Notes: generated by a model from the letters alone, not told the origin. A stretch of DNA of 64,000 bases from JALZKA01 sp963717635 (GCA_963717635.1 OY970347.1:1922001-1986000); one strand, 5' to 3'; counted from the stretch's first letter, positions 16,114 through 24,047 are shown. Numbers and translations: made by a program.

Positions 16114-17568
16114 ATGAACTTCATCGCGGATGTGCTCGACCGCTTCCCCGCCTCGCGGCCGGCCTTGGTGGCGATCTCCGGCGAGGCGGAGCGCCGGGTC
16201 TGGCACTTCGGCGAGCTGATCGCGATGAGCGCCGGGGTCTCCGGCGCCCTCGCGGCACGGGGCGTCGAGCGCGGAGACGTCGTCATGACCCTGCTCGGCA
16301 ATCGGGTGGAATGGGTGCTGACGCTGCTCGCCTGCTGGCGGATGGGCGCGGTCGCGCTGCCGTGCAGCACCCAGCTGCGCCGCCAGGACCTGGCACTGCG
16401 AGTGGAGGCCGCCGATCCGAAACTCTGCGTCGGCGAGGAGGCGTTGCTGGCGGAGATGGAAGACGCCGTGCCGACCCTTTCGCTGGACGAGTTCGCCGGG
16501 ATCCTCGACGAGGACCGGCCACAGGCGACGCCGGCTGCAATCGCCCCACTCGACCCCGAGGACCCGGCGCTTATCGTGTTCACCTCGGGGACGACCGGCG
16601 AGCCGCGCGGAGCGCTCCATCCGGTGCGCTACTTGGCCGGCCAACGCGCTCAGGCCGAGCACTGGCTAGGCGCCAACGACGGCGAGCTCGTGTGGTGCAC
16701 GACCGCAACGGGCTGGTCGAAGTCCGTGCGGAACGTATTCGTCGCACCTTGGCTTTGCGGCGCGGCGGCCCTGGTCTGCGACGCGCGGTTCGACCCGGTG
16801 GAGCGCCTTGACCTGATCGAGCGAGAGGGGGTCAACGTGCTCTGCCAGGCGCCGACCGAGTACCGGATGATCGCCGGCGGCGCCGAGCCGCGGCCGGTCG
16901 CATCGCTGCGTCGCCTCGTCTCTGCCGGCGAGGCGCTCGACCCGGATGTCATCGGCGTCTTCCGCGATCGGGTCGGGCTCGAGATCCACGACGGCTACGG
17001 CCAGACCGAGACCGGCCATCTGGTCGGCAACCACGTCGGCGAGGACGTCCGGCCAGGCTCGATGGGGAGGCCCCTACCGGGCGTCGAGCTTCGGGTCGGC
17101 GGCGATTCCGAGCCGAGCGGCGAACTCGCTTTGCGGGTCGCGACGTGCCCGACGTTCTTCAACGGCTACCTGGACGCCGTCCCGTTCGCCGGCGAGTGGT
17201 GGCCGACCGGCGACATCGTCCGTCGCGACGAGGACGGCTACCTCTGGCACGAGGGCCGCGAGGACGACCTGATCCTCTCGGCCGGCTATCGAATCGGCCC
17301 GGTCGAGGTCGAGTCCGCGCTGCTGTCTCATCCCGCCGTCGCCGAGGCGGCAGCGGTGCCGGCGCCCGATGCCGTACGGGGTGCCGTGGTGCGAGCGGTC
17401 GTGGTGTTGCGCTCGGGCGAGCCGGGCGACGCGCTCGCGCGCGAGCTCCAGGAGCACGTCAAGCGCCAGACCGCGCCCTACAAGTTCCCGCGAATCGTCG
17501 ACTTCGCGGACGAGCTGCCGAAGACGGCGAGCGGCAAGATCCGGCGCGCCGAGCTGCGCTCGCCCTGA
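16114..17568 (+). CDS. AMP-forming acyl-CoA synthetase (medium-chain/ACSM-like)
   Basis: A 484-residue ANL-superfamily enzyme that activates a carboxylic acid through an acyl-adenylate to its CoA thioester. Motifs in order: LIVFTSGTTGEPRGALHP (P-loop), DGYGQTETGHLVGN (adenine/acyl site), WWPTGDIVRRDEDGYL with the hinge region REDDLILSAGYRIGP, and PKTASGKIRRAEL with the catalytic lysine. Length and motif style are nearest to medium-chain or benzoate-type ligases rather than long-chain FadD. The MFS gene follows 40 bases downstream on the same strand, so transport and activation of an organic acid may be paired; that is inference. Confidence 0.9.
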   Translation: MNFIADVLDRFPASRPALVAISGEAERRVWHFGELIAMSAGVSGALAARGVERGDVVMTLLGNRVEWVLTLLACWRMGAVALPCSTQLRRQDLALRVEAADPKLCVGEEALLAEMEDAVPTLSLDEFAGILDEDRPQATPAAIAPLDPEDPALIVFTSGTTGEPRGALHPVRYLAGQRAQAEHWLGANDGELVWCTTATGWSKSVRNVFVAPWLCGAAALVCDARFDPVERLDLIEREGVNVLCQAPTEYRMIAGGAEPRPVASLRRLVSAGEALDPDVIGVFRDRVGLEIHDGYGQTETGHLVGNHVGEDVRPGSMGRPLPGVELRVGGDSEPSGELALRVATCPTFFNGYLDAVPFAGEWWPTGDIVRRDEDGYLWHEGREDDLILSAGYRIGPVEVESALLSHPAVAEAAAVPAPDAVRGAVVRAVVVLRSGEPGDALARELQEHVKRQTAPYKFPRIVDFADELPKTASGKIRRAELRSP

Positions 17569-17607
17569 TCGCTGCCGAATCCCGCCGCGCGTCGTCAGGA
17601 TGCGCGG

Positions 17608-18801
17608 ATGCTCGCGTTCGTCCGCGCCCGCTTCACGCCCGCCCGCGCCGCCTTCGCCGGGATCTTCGTCGTCACCGGCCTCGGCCTGCTCTCGATCGGC
17701 GCGACGCTGCCGGTGATCCCGCGCTACGTGCAGGGGCCAATCGGCGCCGGCGACGTCGCAGTCGGGGTCGTCACCGGGGCGTTCGCCATCACCGGGATCG
17801 CCTGCCGCCCGCTCGCCGGGCACCTGGCGGACCGGCGGGGACGGCGGCGCGTCGTGATCGCGGGGGCGTTGCTGACGGCGACCGCCAGCGCCCTCTACTT
17901 TGTTCCAGCCGGAGTACCGGGCCTGATCGTCGCCCGGCTGTTCCTCGGCGCCGGCGAGGGCATGGTCTACACGGCCGGTTCCGCCTGGATCGTCGATCTG
18001 GCCCCGCCCGAGCGGCGCGGCCGGATCATCGGCTGGTACGGCCTCGCGATCTGGGGCGGGCTCACGCTGGGCCCGCCGATCGGCGAGCTGATCCTGCGGG
18101 CTTCGAGCTTCGAGATGGTGTGGGCGTTCGCGCTCGCGGCGCCGCTCCTGGGCGCGGCGATCGCCCTGCGGATCCCTGAGTCGTTCGAGCCGCGCGAGCC
18201 CGAGCCGCTGGGGCGCCACAACCTGATCGCGCGCGAGGCGCTGCTCCCGGGACTCGGCCTCTCGCTCGGCACGGTCGGGTTCGCCGCCGTGGCCGCGTTC
18301 CTCATCCTCCACCTGGACGATCGCGAGATCGGCCACGGCGCCGAGGTCTTTACGGCGTTCGCAGCGACGGTTGTGGCGGCCCGGTTGTTCGGCGGCTGGT
18401 TACCGGATCGGTTCGGACCGGCGCCCTGCGTCGCCGGGGCCGGGCTGGTCGAAGCAGCGGGCCTGGTGGCGATCATGCTCGCCGACACGCTTCCGCTTGC
18501 GATCGCCGGCGCGCTCGCGATGGGCGCGGCGTTCTCGCTGCTCTTCCCATCGCTCGCCCTGGCGGTGATCAACCGGGTGCCGGAGGACCGCCGCGGCGTC
18601 GCGATGGGAACCTTCACGGCGTTCTTCGACCTGGGCGTCGGCCTCGGCGCTCCTGCCGCGGGCCTGGCCGCCGCACTCGGCGGCTACCCGGCGGCGTTCG
18701 GGCTTGCCGCGGTCGCGGCGCTCGGAGTCGTGGGCATAGCGGTCACCCTGCGAGGCATCGGCGGGACCCCTACGCCGCCTGAAGCCGCTGCAGCTCGCTG
18801 A
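17608..18801 (+). CDS. Major facilitator superfamily transporter
   Basis: A 397-residue protein with about 12 membrane segments. GHLADRRGRRRVVIAG is the MFS loop 2-3 signature (G-x-x-x-D-R-x-G-R-R), and GGWLPDRFGPAPCV repeats it in the second half. It is most like drug/organic-anion DHA1-type exporters, but substrate cannot be given. The last 32 bases overlap, in the convergent sense, the 3' end of the metallo-beta-lactamase fold gene. Confidence 0.88.
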   Translation: MLAFVRARFTPARAAFAGIFVVTGLGLLSIGATLPVIPRYVQGPIGAGDVAVGVVTGAFAITGIACRPLAGHLADRRGRRRVVIAGALLTATASALYFVPAGVPGLIVARLFLGAGEGMVYTAGSAWIVDLAPPERRGRIIGWYGLAIWGGLTLGPPIGELILRASSFEMVWAFALAAPLLGAAIALRIPESFEPREPEPLGRHNLIAREALLPGLGLSLGTVGFAAVAAFLILHLDDREIGHGAEVFTAFAATVVAARLFGGWLPDRFGPAPCVAGAGLVEAAGLVAIMLADTLPLAIAGALAMGAAFSLLFPSLALAVINRVPEDRRGVAMGTFTAFFDLGVGLGAPAAGLAAALGGYPAAFGLAAVAALGVVGIAVTLRGIGGTPTPPEAAAAR

Positions 18802-19588
18802 TGTCGTGCGCGCAGAACAGCCGCACGTCGTCCCCATGGCGGGCAGCGAGCTCGCGTAGGCGCTCCTGGTTGGAGCGCCGCGCCTTGCCGTTGTAGCCGA
18901 CGGCCGTCTGGAAGACGCGCAGGCCCGGCGGGCAGTGCGGCGGCGTCTCGATCTCGCCGTGGAAGAAGTAGCCGTCGCCGCAGTGGAGCAGCCAGCCGTC
19001 GCCGTCGCGCACCGCGACCGCCGAGTGACCGCGGCTGTGGCCCGGCAGCGGCACCAGCAGGATCTCCGGATCGAGGCCGGGAATTGCGCGCACCGCCTCG
19101 AAGCCCATCCACTCGTCGCCGTCGACATCGTGCGCGTGCCACTTGGGCCCGTGCGCAAACTGCCCCGGGATGTAGCGCAGCTTCTCGCGGATCGACGGCT
19201 TCAACGCGGCCTCCATCTCGGGCCGGAACACGTGGACCTCGGCGGTCGGGAAGTCCGGGAGCCCGCCCGCGTGGTCGACGTCGAGGTGGGTGTTGACCAC
19301 GTGGCGCACGTCGCCGGGGTCGAGGCCCAGCGCCTCGATCTGCGCGAGCGCCGTCTGCGCGGCGCTCAGGACGGGCCGGATCGCGGCCCGGAACGGCTGG
19401 CCGAGGCGTTTCGGGTTGGCGACGTCGTCAGTTCCAAAGCCGGTGTCGACCAGGACCAGCGCCTCCGAGGTCTCGATCAGCAGGACGTGCGCACACAGCT
19501 CCGTCTTTGCGAGCAGGCCACCTTCGCCGGCAAGCAGCTTCGCCCCGTAGGGGCACAGTGTCGCGCAGCTGAGGTGGTGGATCTTCAC
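18770..19588 (-). CDS. Metallo-beta-lactamase fold hydrolase, N-acyl homoserine lactonase-like
   Basis: A 272-residue MBL-fold protein. HVVNTHLDVDHAGGLPDFPT carries the HxDxDH zinc motif, PGHSRGHSAVAVRDGDGWLLHCGDGYF holds the next His and the bridging Asp, and LFCAHDISEL supplies the C-terminal His. The N-terminal LVDTGFGTDD pattern and the spacing resemble AttM/AiiA lactonases. Quorum quenching is possible but unproven, since many such enzymes act on other lactones. The GTG start lies six bases after TAGGGT, suggesting leaderless transcription. Confidence 0.85.
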   Translation of the reverse strand: MKIHHLSCATLCPYGAKLLAGEGGLLAKTELCAHVLLIETSEALVLVDTGFGTDDVANPKRLGQPFRAAIRPVLSAAQTALAQIEALGLDPGDVRHVVNTHLDVDHAGGLPDFPTAEVHVFRPEMEAALKPSIREKLRYIPGQFAHGPKWHAHDVDGDEWMGFEAVRAIPGLDPEILLVPLPGHSRGHSAVAVRDGDGWLLHCGDGYFFHGEIETPPHCPPGLRVFQTAVGYNGKARRSNQERLRELAARHGDDVRLFCAHDISELQRLQAA

Positions 19589-19594
19589 CAGCCG

Positions 19595-19600
19595 ACCCTA
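19595..19600 (-). promoter_or_regulatory. Putative -10 hexamer TAGGGT, leaderless-type position
   Basis: On the minus strand TAGGGT ends six bases before the GTG of the lactonase-like gene and 14 bases after the end of the upstream VOC gene. Confidence 0.4.
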
Positions 19601-19613
19601 TCCGCGCCCGTCC

Positions 19614-20423
19614 TTAGTCGTCGACCTCGCCTTGGAAGATCGCGAAGATCGCGCCCTGGGCGTCGCCGAGCACGGCAAGCCGGGCGCCGGTTGGGATGTC
19701 GATCGGGCCAGCGTGGAGCGCGCCACCCGCCTCCTTCGCGGTAGCGATTGCGCCGTCGGCAGACTCGACCGTGAAGTAGGGCATCCAGTGCGGCGGCACC
19801 CCCTCTTGCTCCGGCGCCAGCTCCCGCATGCCTCCGTTCCGGCCCTGCGCCGCGCCGTCGTGGCCGATCGACCAGTAGCGCGGCCCGCCGCCGGTGTCGA
19901 GCTCCTCGACCTTCCAGCCGAAGAGGGCCTCGTAGAACTCGATTGCTCGCGGGATGTCGTTGGTCGACAGCTCGTTCGCGGTCAGGCAACCGGGATCGTT
20001 GACCAGCGTCGCGCCGATCGTGTTCTTCGGCTGCCAGGCGCCGAGAAACGCGCCCGTCGGGTCGGCGATCACGGTCATCCGCCCGTCCTCCATGACGTCG
20101 AATGGCTCGGCCAGGACAGCGCCGCCCAGCTCCTTGACCCGCGCCGCGGCCGCATCCGCATCGGCGACTGTGACGTAGTTGAACCAGTTCGGCGGCGTCC
20201 CCAGGTCACGCTGCTCCTGTGGCTGCGGGTATAGCGCAGCGACGGTCTCGCCGCCCAGTTTCAGCAAGGTGTACGCGCCGCCGCCGGCCTCCTCGGGGAT
20301 CGGGACGTCATCTGCCTCCCAGCCGAAGAGCGCGGAGTAAAAAGCCTTGGCGCCATCAGGGGCCGGCGTGTGCAGCTCGACCCAGCTGAAGGTTCCCGGC
20401 TCGTAGCTCGTGCGCTTCCCCAT
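19614..20423 (-). CDS. Two-domain VOC (glyoxalase-like) protein
   Basis: A 269-residue protein made of two similar halves. Each opens with a beta strand and 'a..FY..lFGW' (DGAKAFYSALFGWEADD; PRAIEFYEALFGWKVEE) and has a later 'p..w..Y..v.d.d.a...a...GG' stretch (WFNYVTVADADAAAARVKEL; WMPYFTVESADGAIATAKEA). This is the repeated VOC module of hydroxylase-like paired proteins. The metal ligand pattern is incomplete, so an enzymatic role is uncertain. It lies three bases after the cupin stop, in a two-gene operon. Confidence 0.83.
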   Translation of the reverse strand: MGKRTSYEPGTFSWVELHTPAPDGAKAFYSALFGWEADDVPIPEEAGGGAYTLLKLGGETVAALYPQPQEQRDLGTPPNWFNYVTVADADAAAARVKELGGAVLAEPFDVMEDGRMTVIADPTGAFLGAWQPKNTIGATLVNDPGCLTANELSTNDIPRAIEFYEALFGWKVEELDTGGGPRYWSIGHDGAAQGRNGGMRELAPEQEGVPPHWMPYFTVESADGAIATAKEAGGALHAGPIDIPTGARLAVLGDAQGAIFAIFQGEVDD

Positions 20424-20426
20424 CCG

Positions 20427-20819
20427 TCAGTCCTCCTCGGTCCAGAAGTCCGGCACCATCTCCGCGTCGCCCTCGTGACGGGGGCTGAACACCAGGTACT
20501 CGAGTCCGTCCTGCCCGGCTTCGAATGCGCGGATCACGCCGGGTCCGACCCTGATCACGTCGTCGGCCCCGACGTCCACCAGCTCGTCGTCGAGCTTCAT
20601 CCGGCCGCTGCCCGACAGCACGACGTGAACCTCCTCGGCCTCGTCGTGGCGGTGCGCGAACGGCTGGCGCTGGCCCGGCTTGACGCGGAGGTGGCCGACG
20701 CCGCTCCCGTCCAGGCCCAGCGCTTCGCGCGGGAAGCGCGCCTCCTGTTGCTCGCCGAACCCATGCTTGGCGGCCATGTCCTCGACGTCACGCAGATTCA
20801 CCTTGGTGTAGTCGCCCAT
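20427..20819 (-). CDS. Small cupin-domain protein
   Basis: A 130-residue single cupin. RVKPGQRQPFAHRHDEAEEV contains the first cupin motif with the His-x-His and Glu metal ligands. GSGRMKLDDELVDVGADDVI is the linker to the second motif, which ends in a weaker 'PGVIRAFEA'. Such proteins bind metal and small ligands or act as isomerases/dioxygenases. GGAGGAG stands six bases before the ATG. It is the first gene of an operon with the VOC protein and follows the radical SAM gene on the same strand. Confidence 0.8.
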   Translation of the reverse strand: MGDYTKVNLRDVEDMAAKHGFGEQQEARFPREALGLDGSGVGHLRVKPGQRQPFAHRHDEAEEVHVVLSGSGRMKLDDELVDVGADDVIRVGPGVIRAFEAGQDGLEYLVFSPRHEGDAEMVPDFWTEED

Positions 20820-20838
20820 GCTCTCCTCCTGACTCGAG

Positions 20839-21842
20839 TCAGAACAGTTTCGCCTGCGGCGCCGGCTCGCTCCGGGGCGCAGCCCGCGGGGTCAGGAACC
20901 GGCGCGGTGGGTTCGCTCCGCGGGCGAGCTTCGAAAGCCGCTCGCGCTCGGCCTTGGGCAGGTACGCACCGCGCCCATAGAGCTCTTGGTATCGCTCGAC
21001 CAGGTCAGGTCGGTATTGCCGCAGCCAGTCCATGAATATCCCCTTCACCTCGCCGCGCAGGTGCAAACCAATCCCGCCGACGCTCTTCGCCCCCATCTCG
21101 CCCGCGATCTCGAGGATCCGCTCGACCTGACGAGGGTCGTCGTTGACCCCGGGCATCAGCGGCGCGACCAGGACGCCGGTCGGAATCCCGGCGCGCGTCA
21201 GCTCGCCCACCGCGGCGAGTCGCGTGCGCGGGTGCGGAGTATGCGGCTCGCTCGCGCGCCAGGCCTTCTCGTCCAAGGTCGGCACCGAGAGGTTCGCGAC
21301 GAACTCCGTCCGCTCGGCGATCTGCCTGAAGAGCGGCAGGTCACGCAGCAGGAGCGGCGACTTGCTGAGCACCGAGCACGGGTTCGCGAAGTCCCGCATC
21401 GCCTCCCAGATGCCCGGCATCAGCTTGTACTTCGACTCGGCCCACTGATACGGATCCGTGTTGGTGCCGAGGGCTACGTGATCGCCCTTCCAGGAGCCCT
21501 TGCCCAGCTCCGAGCGCACCAGCTCAGGAGCGTTGACCTTGACGACGATCTCGCGCTCGAAATCCTCGGCGGCATTCAGATCGAGGTAGGTGTGGGTTGG
21601 GCGGGCGAAGCAATAGATAAGACGCACGCATGGGTGCATCCCCTGAATGGGTTGATCGTCCAGCGGAACGGCATCCGCGAACGCCCCGGCACCGCGTTGA
21701 TCGCCGACCGTGCCTGCACCTCGTGAAAACGGATGCCAAGCGCCTCAGGCGCATCGAACGTGCGGACCACCGGCTCACCCAATCCAGGAAGCAGGCCCTG
21801 CGTGCCGGCTCCTCTCTCAAGATTCTCCCAACGCACGAACAT
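20839..21842 (-). CDS. Radical SAM protein, Rv2578c type, with a 5-base frame disruption in the Fe-S motif
   Basis: Joining two frames gives a protein of about 333 residues of the Rv2578c-type radical SAM family. The upstream frame reads MFVRWENLERGAGTQ ... MPFRWTINPFRGCTHACV; the downstream frame YCFARPTHTYLDLNAAEDFE to the C-terminus. The family reads C-x3-C-x2-C through 'GCSHACVYCFARPTH', and here five bases (21616-21620) separate the codons for HACV and YCF. As written the third cluster cysteine is out of frame. Either a sequence error or a recent inactivating change. The ATG chosen starts the family core; a LexA-type box covers it. Homologues are related to spore photoproduct-lyase-like repair proteins. 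Confidence 0.8.
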
Positions 21843-21848
21843 ACGTTC
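21837..21848 (-). promoter_or_regulatory. LexA (SOS) box GAAC-ATAC-GTTC over the radical SAM start codon
   Basis: The sequence CGAACATACGTTCG is a near-palindrome matching the actinobacterial/Gram-positive LexA consensus GAAC-N4-GTTC with one extra symmetric base pair on each side. The ATG of the radical SAM gene lies inside it. The same motif stands upstream of lexA in this window. By chance about one such 12-base match is expected in 64 kb, so position is the main support. Confidence 0.6.
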
Positions 21849-21879
21849 GCACACGCGGCGGACGGACAAACCGCGGGAC

Positions 21880-21920
21880 CGGTTGCCAATTTCCCCGAAT
21901 AGCGAGGGATTTAGCAACCG
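21880..21920 (-). terminator. Hairpin after the hydrolase gene
   Basis: Inverted repeat CGGTTGC / GCAACCG (7 bp) with a 27-base loop starts directly after the TAG of the hydrolase gene on the minus strand. It may end the VOC dioxygenase-hydrolase transcript ahead of the radical SAM gene. There is no clear T-run. Confidence 0.35.
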
Positions 21921-22577
21921 CTAGGGCGCAACGTCGGCGTATACCGCCCCGGCCACCAGCGCCCGTGCGCGTTCGACCGCTTCGGGCGGGAGCCAGTGGC
22001 CCGCGTCGGTTTCGAGGTACTCCGGCTTCAGGCCGCCGGCCTCGAGCAGGTCGCGGGCCCGGCGGGCGAACTCGACCGAGATGATCGGGTCGTCGGCGCC
22101 ATGGTAGATCAACACCGGCAGCTCCTCGCGCCCCGCCGGCTCTGGCTCCCAGCCGTCGACGGTCGGGATGAACCCGCTGAGCGCGATCAAACCCGCCGGC
22201 ACCGGGCGCCCCGGGCCGAGCGCAACCGAATAGGACATCACGGCGCCCATCGAGAAGCCGCCGATCACGGTCCGCTCCCAGCCGATGCCGCGGTCTGCCA
22301 GCAAGCCGTCGAGGAAGCCGGTCAGGAGCTCGTAGCTGGAGTGGAACGTGTCGTGGTCGGGATAGCCGACACGCGGGACCAGATACCAATGGCGCCCGCC
22401 CGGCGGGACGTTGGTCAGCGGCGCACCGGTCGTCACGCCCAGCAGCCGGCGCTCCGGGTCGAGCTCGTCGAGCAGGCCGGACAGGTCGTGCTCGTCGGTG
22501 CCACGGCCGTGATTCAGGATCAGCGCGCCCTCGGGATCACCGCCCGGCTCCCGCAGAAGGTGAACCAGATCGCTCAC
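21921..22577 (-). CDS. Alpha/beta hydrolase, phospholipase/carboxylesterase type
   Basis: A 218-residue serine hydrolase. LILNHGRGTDEHDLSGLLDE is the opening with the oxyanion region ('HG.G.d..d...l'), VIGGFSMGAVMSYSVAL holds the nucleophile elbow G-F-S-M-G, LIYHGADDPIISVEFARRA the acid Asp, and TDAGHWLPPEAV the His. This pattern (HGRGxDE, GFSxG) is shared with the hydrolases that accompany MhqO-type ring-cleavage proteins. It starts with GTG overlapping the dioxygenase stop as GTGA, so the two genes form one MarR-controlled unit. Confidence 0.87.
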   Translation of the reverse strand: MSDLVHLLREPGGDPEGALILNHGRGTDEHDLSGLLDELDPERRLLGVTTGAPLTNVPPGGRHWYLVPRVGYPDHDTFHSSYELLTGFLDGLLADRGIGWERTVIGGFSMGAVMSYSVALGPGRPVPAGLIALSGFIPTVDGWEPEPAGREELPVLIYHGADDPIISVEFARRARDLLEAGGLKPEYLETDAGHWLPPEAVERARALVAGAVYADVAP

Positions 22578-23494
22578 GTCCGCGCCGGCTCGCGCGGATT
22601 CGTGATCGGGGTCAGGACCCGTTCGATCTCCTCGCGCCGGTCCTCGAGGAACGGCGGCAGGATCAGCTTCTCGCCGAGGTGCTCCGGATCCTCGTCGACC
22701 CCGAAGCCGGGCTCGGGCGTCGCCAGCTCGAACAGGACTCCGCTCGGCTCGCGGAAGTAGATCGACTTGAACCAGAACCGATCGATGACCGGGGTCGGGC
22801 TGGCTCCGTGCTCGATCGCGCGCTCACGCCACGTGTCGTGGTCGTCGGTGGCGGAGTTCCAGGCGATGTGATGAACCGTCCCCGCGCCCTGGATGCCTGC
22901 CTCGGCCGGGGCTTCGTCGTAGGCCCAGGTGCCGCCGCGGTTCGGGCCCCTGACCTCCCACCCGTCGCCCGCCGGAGCGAACTCCAGGCCCTGTTCGAGC
23001 AGGGCGCGGCTGCGCTCCGGATCGGCGGTGTAGGCCCGCGCGTGGTCGAATCCCTGGAGCGCCAGCTCGCCCGGCACCTCGGGGTGATCCGCGATCAGCG
23101 GCTGGTCGGGGACCTGCGCGACCACGAGCGCGTGCTCCAGGCCCTCAGGGTCGACGAAGACGAGGCCGCCGTCGATCCGCGAGCTCGCCGTGCCGGAATC
23201 GTCCAGGCGCTGCTGCCAGAAATCGAGCGACTCGTCCGCGGCCACACGCCAGCCGATGCGATGGATCATGCCGGCGCCCGCGCGACCAACGCGCGCGTTC
23301 GGGAACTCGAAGAAGGTCATGTCGGCGCCGGGAGTGCCCTGCTCGTCGGCGTAGAACAGGTGGTAGACGCTGGGCTCGTCCTGGTTGACGGTCTTCTTGA
23401 CCATGCGGAGGCCGAGGACGCCGGCGTAGAAGTCGACGTTGCGCTGCGCGTCGCCCGTGATCGCGGTGATGTGGTGGATTCCGTTGAGCTTCAT
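22574..23494 (-). CDS. VOC-family ring-cleaving dioxygenase, MhqO/MhqA type
   Basis: A 306-residue double-VOC protein. MKLNGIHHITAITGDAQRNV begins the first module, FYAGVLGLRMVKKTVNQDEP and TFFEFPNARVGRAGAGMIHR carry the conserved features, and GAGTVHHIAWNSATDDHDTW begins the second module. The C-terminal YFREPSGVLFELATPEPGF supplies the last metal Glu. This 'KKTVNQD...MTFFEFP' family is the quinone/hydroquinone-responsive dioxygenase group induced by MarR-type sensors. CCGGAGG lies six bases before the ATG. The promoter region contains two repeat operators shared with the divergent MarR gene. Confidence 0.9.
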   Translation of the reverse strand: MKLNGIHHITAITGDAQRNVDFYAGVLGLRMVKKTVNQDEPSVYHLFYADEQGTPGADMTFFEFPNARVGRAGAGMIHRIGWRVAADESLDFWQQRLDDSGTASSRIDGGLVFVDPEGLEHALVVAQVPDQPLIADHPEVPGELALQGFDHARAYTADPERSRALLEQGLEFAPAGDGWEVRGPNRGGTWAYDEAPAEAGIQGAGTVHHIAWNSATDDHDTWRERAIEHGASPTPVIDRFWFKSIYFREPSGVLFELATPEPGFGVDEDPEHLGEKLILPPFLEDRREEIERVLTPITNPREPART

Positions 23495-23525
23495 CTGAGC
23501 CTCCGGTCGTGCGTGGCAGGAGTAT

Positions 23526-23538
23526 TTGCTTGCGCAAC
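23526..23538. promoter_or_regulatory. Putative MarR operator, site 1 (TTGCTTGCGCAAC)
   Basis: TTGCTTGCGCAAC contains the palindrome TTGCGCAA and recurs 29 bases away as an identical 13-mer. Its 3' end touches a TATAGT hexamer (minus strand, 23542-23537) that could be the -10 of the dioxygenase operon. Confidence 0.6.
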
Positions 23539-23566
23539 TATAACACGAATGTAGTTGCTTGCGCAA
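23537..23566 (-). promoter_or_regulatory. Putative promoter of the dioxygenase-hydrolase operon
   Basis: On the minus strand TTGCGC and TATAGT are separated by 18 bases. Predicted transcription start falls some 35 bases before the ATG, leaving room for the CCGGAGG ribosome-binding site. The two 13-mer operators cover the -35 and the -10/start region respectively, so bound MarR should block it. Confidence 0.5.
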
Positions 23567-23567
23567 C
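23555..23567. promoter_or_regulatory. Putative MarR operator, site 2 (TTGCTTGCGCAAC)
   Basis: Second copy of the 13-mer. With its preceding G it gives GTTGC-TTGC-GCAAC, 5-bp inverted arms around four bases. It covers the likely -35 region of the marR gene as well as the -35 of the dioxygenase promoter, so one regulator could control both directions. Confidence 0.62.
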
Positions 23568-23575
23568 CAGTCCGG

Positions 23576-23581
23576 TAGGCT
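23576..23581 (+). promoter_or_regulatory. Putative -10 hexamer TAGGCT of the marR gene, leaderless-type position
   Basis: TAGGCT ends seven bases before the GTG start of the MarR regulator. No ribosome-binding site is present between. Confidence 0.5.
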
Positions 23582-23588
23582 TCATCGC

Positions 23589-24047
23589 GTGCCCTCCCCT
23601 ACCCGCTCCGGCGCATCCCTCACGGAACGCGAGCTCGCCGCCTGGCGCGGGATGCTGCGGACGCACCGCGACGTGGTGGCGCGGCTGGATGCGGAGCTGG
23701 AGCGCTCGCATGGTCTGCCGCTCTCGTCCTACGAGGTGCTGATCTCGCTCGCGGACGCGTCGGATGGGCGCCTGCGAATGGGCGAATTGGCGGGCGCTCT
23801 ACTGCTGAGCCGCAGCGGCCTGACCCGGCTCGTCGACCGGCTCGCGCGCCAGGGCTTGGTCGAGCGGAAGCGTTGCGAGGACGATGCGCGCGGCTTCTTC
23901 GCTGTGATCACGGATGCTGGGCGGGGGAAGCTGAAGAGCGCGCGCCCAGCCCACCTCGCAGGCGTTCGAGAGCACTTCCTCGAGCGCCTGGCGGATCGGG
24001 ATCTGGACGCGCTCGCCCGTGCTTGGCAGCTGGTGGGCTCGGACTGA
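23589..24047 (+). CDS. MarR-family transcriptional regulator
   Basis: A 152-residue winged-helix regulator. SLTERELAAWRGMLRTHRDV is the dimerisation helix, LPLSSYEVLISLADASDGRL the start of the DNA-binding domain, MGELAGALLLSRSGLTRLVD the recognition helix region, and RQGLVERKRCEDDARGFFAV the wing with its conserved D-x-R. MarR proteins are usually repressors released by phenols or quinones. It is divergent from the MhqO-type dioxygenase and two identical 13-mers lie between, so it very probably controls that operon and itself. Confidence 0.9.
   Translation: MPSPTRSGASLTERELAAWRGMLRTHRDVVARLDAELERSHGLPLSSYEVLISLADASDGRLRMGELAGALLLSRSGLTRLVDRLARQGLVERKRCEDDARGFFAVITDAGRGKLKSARPAHLAGVREHFLERLADRDLDALARAWQLVGSD

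Noticed and set aside
18770..20819. A quorum-quenching or defence island made of the lactonase-like, VOC and cupin genes
   Set aside because: The genes belong to general small-molecule families, and nothing resembling restriction, retron, toxin-antitoxin or signalling effectors accompanies them.
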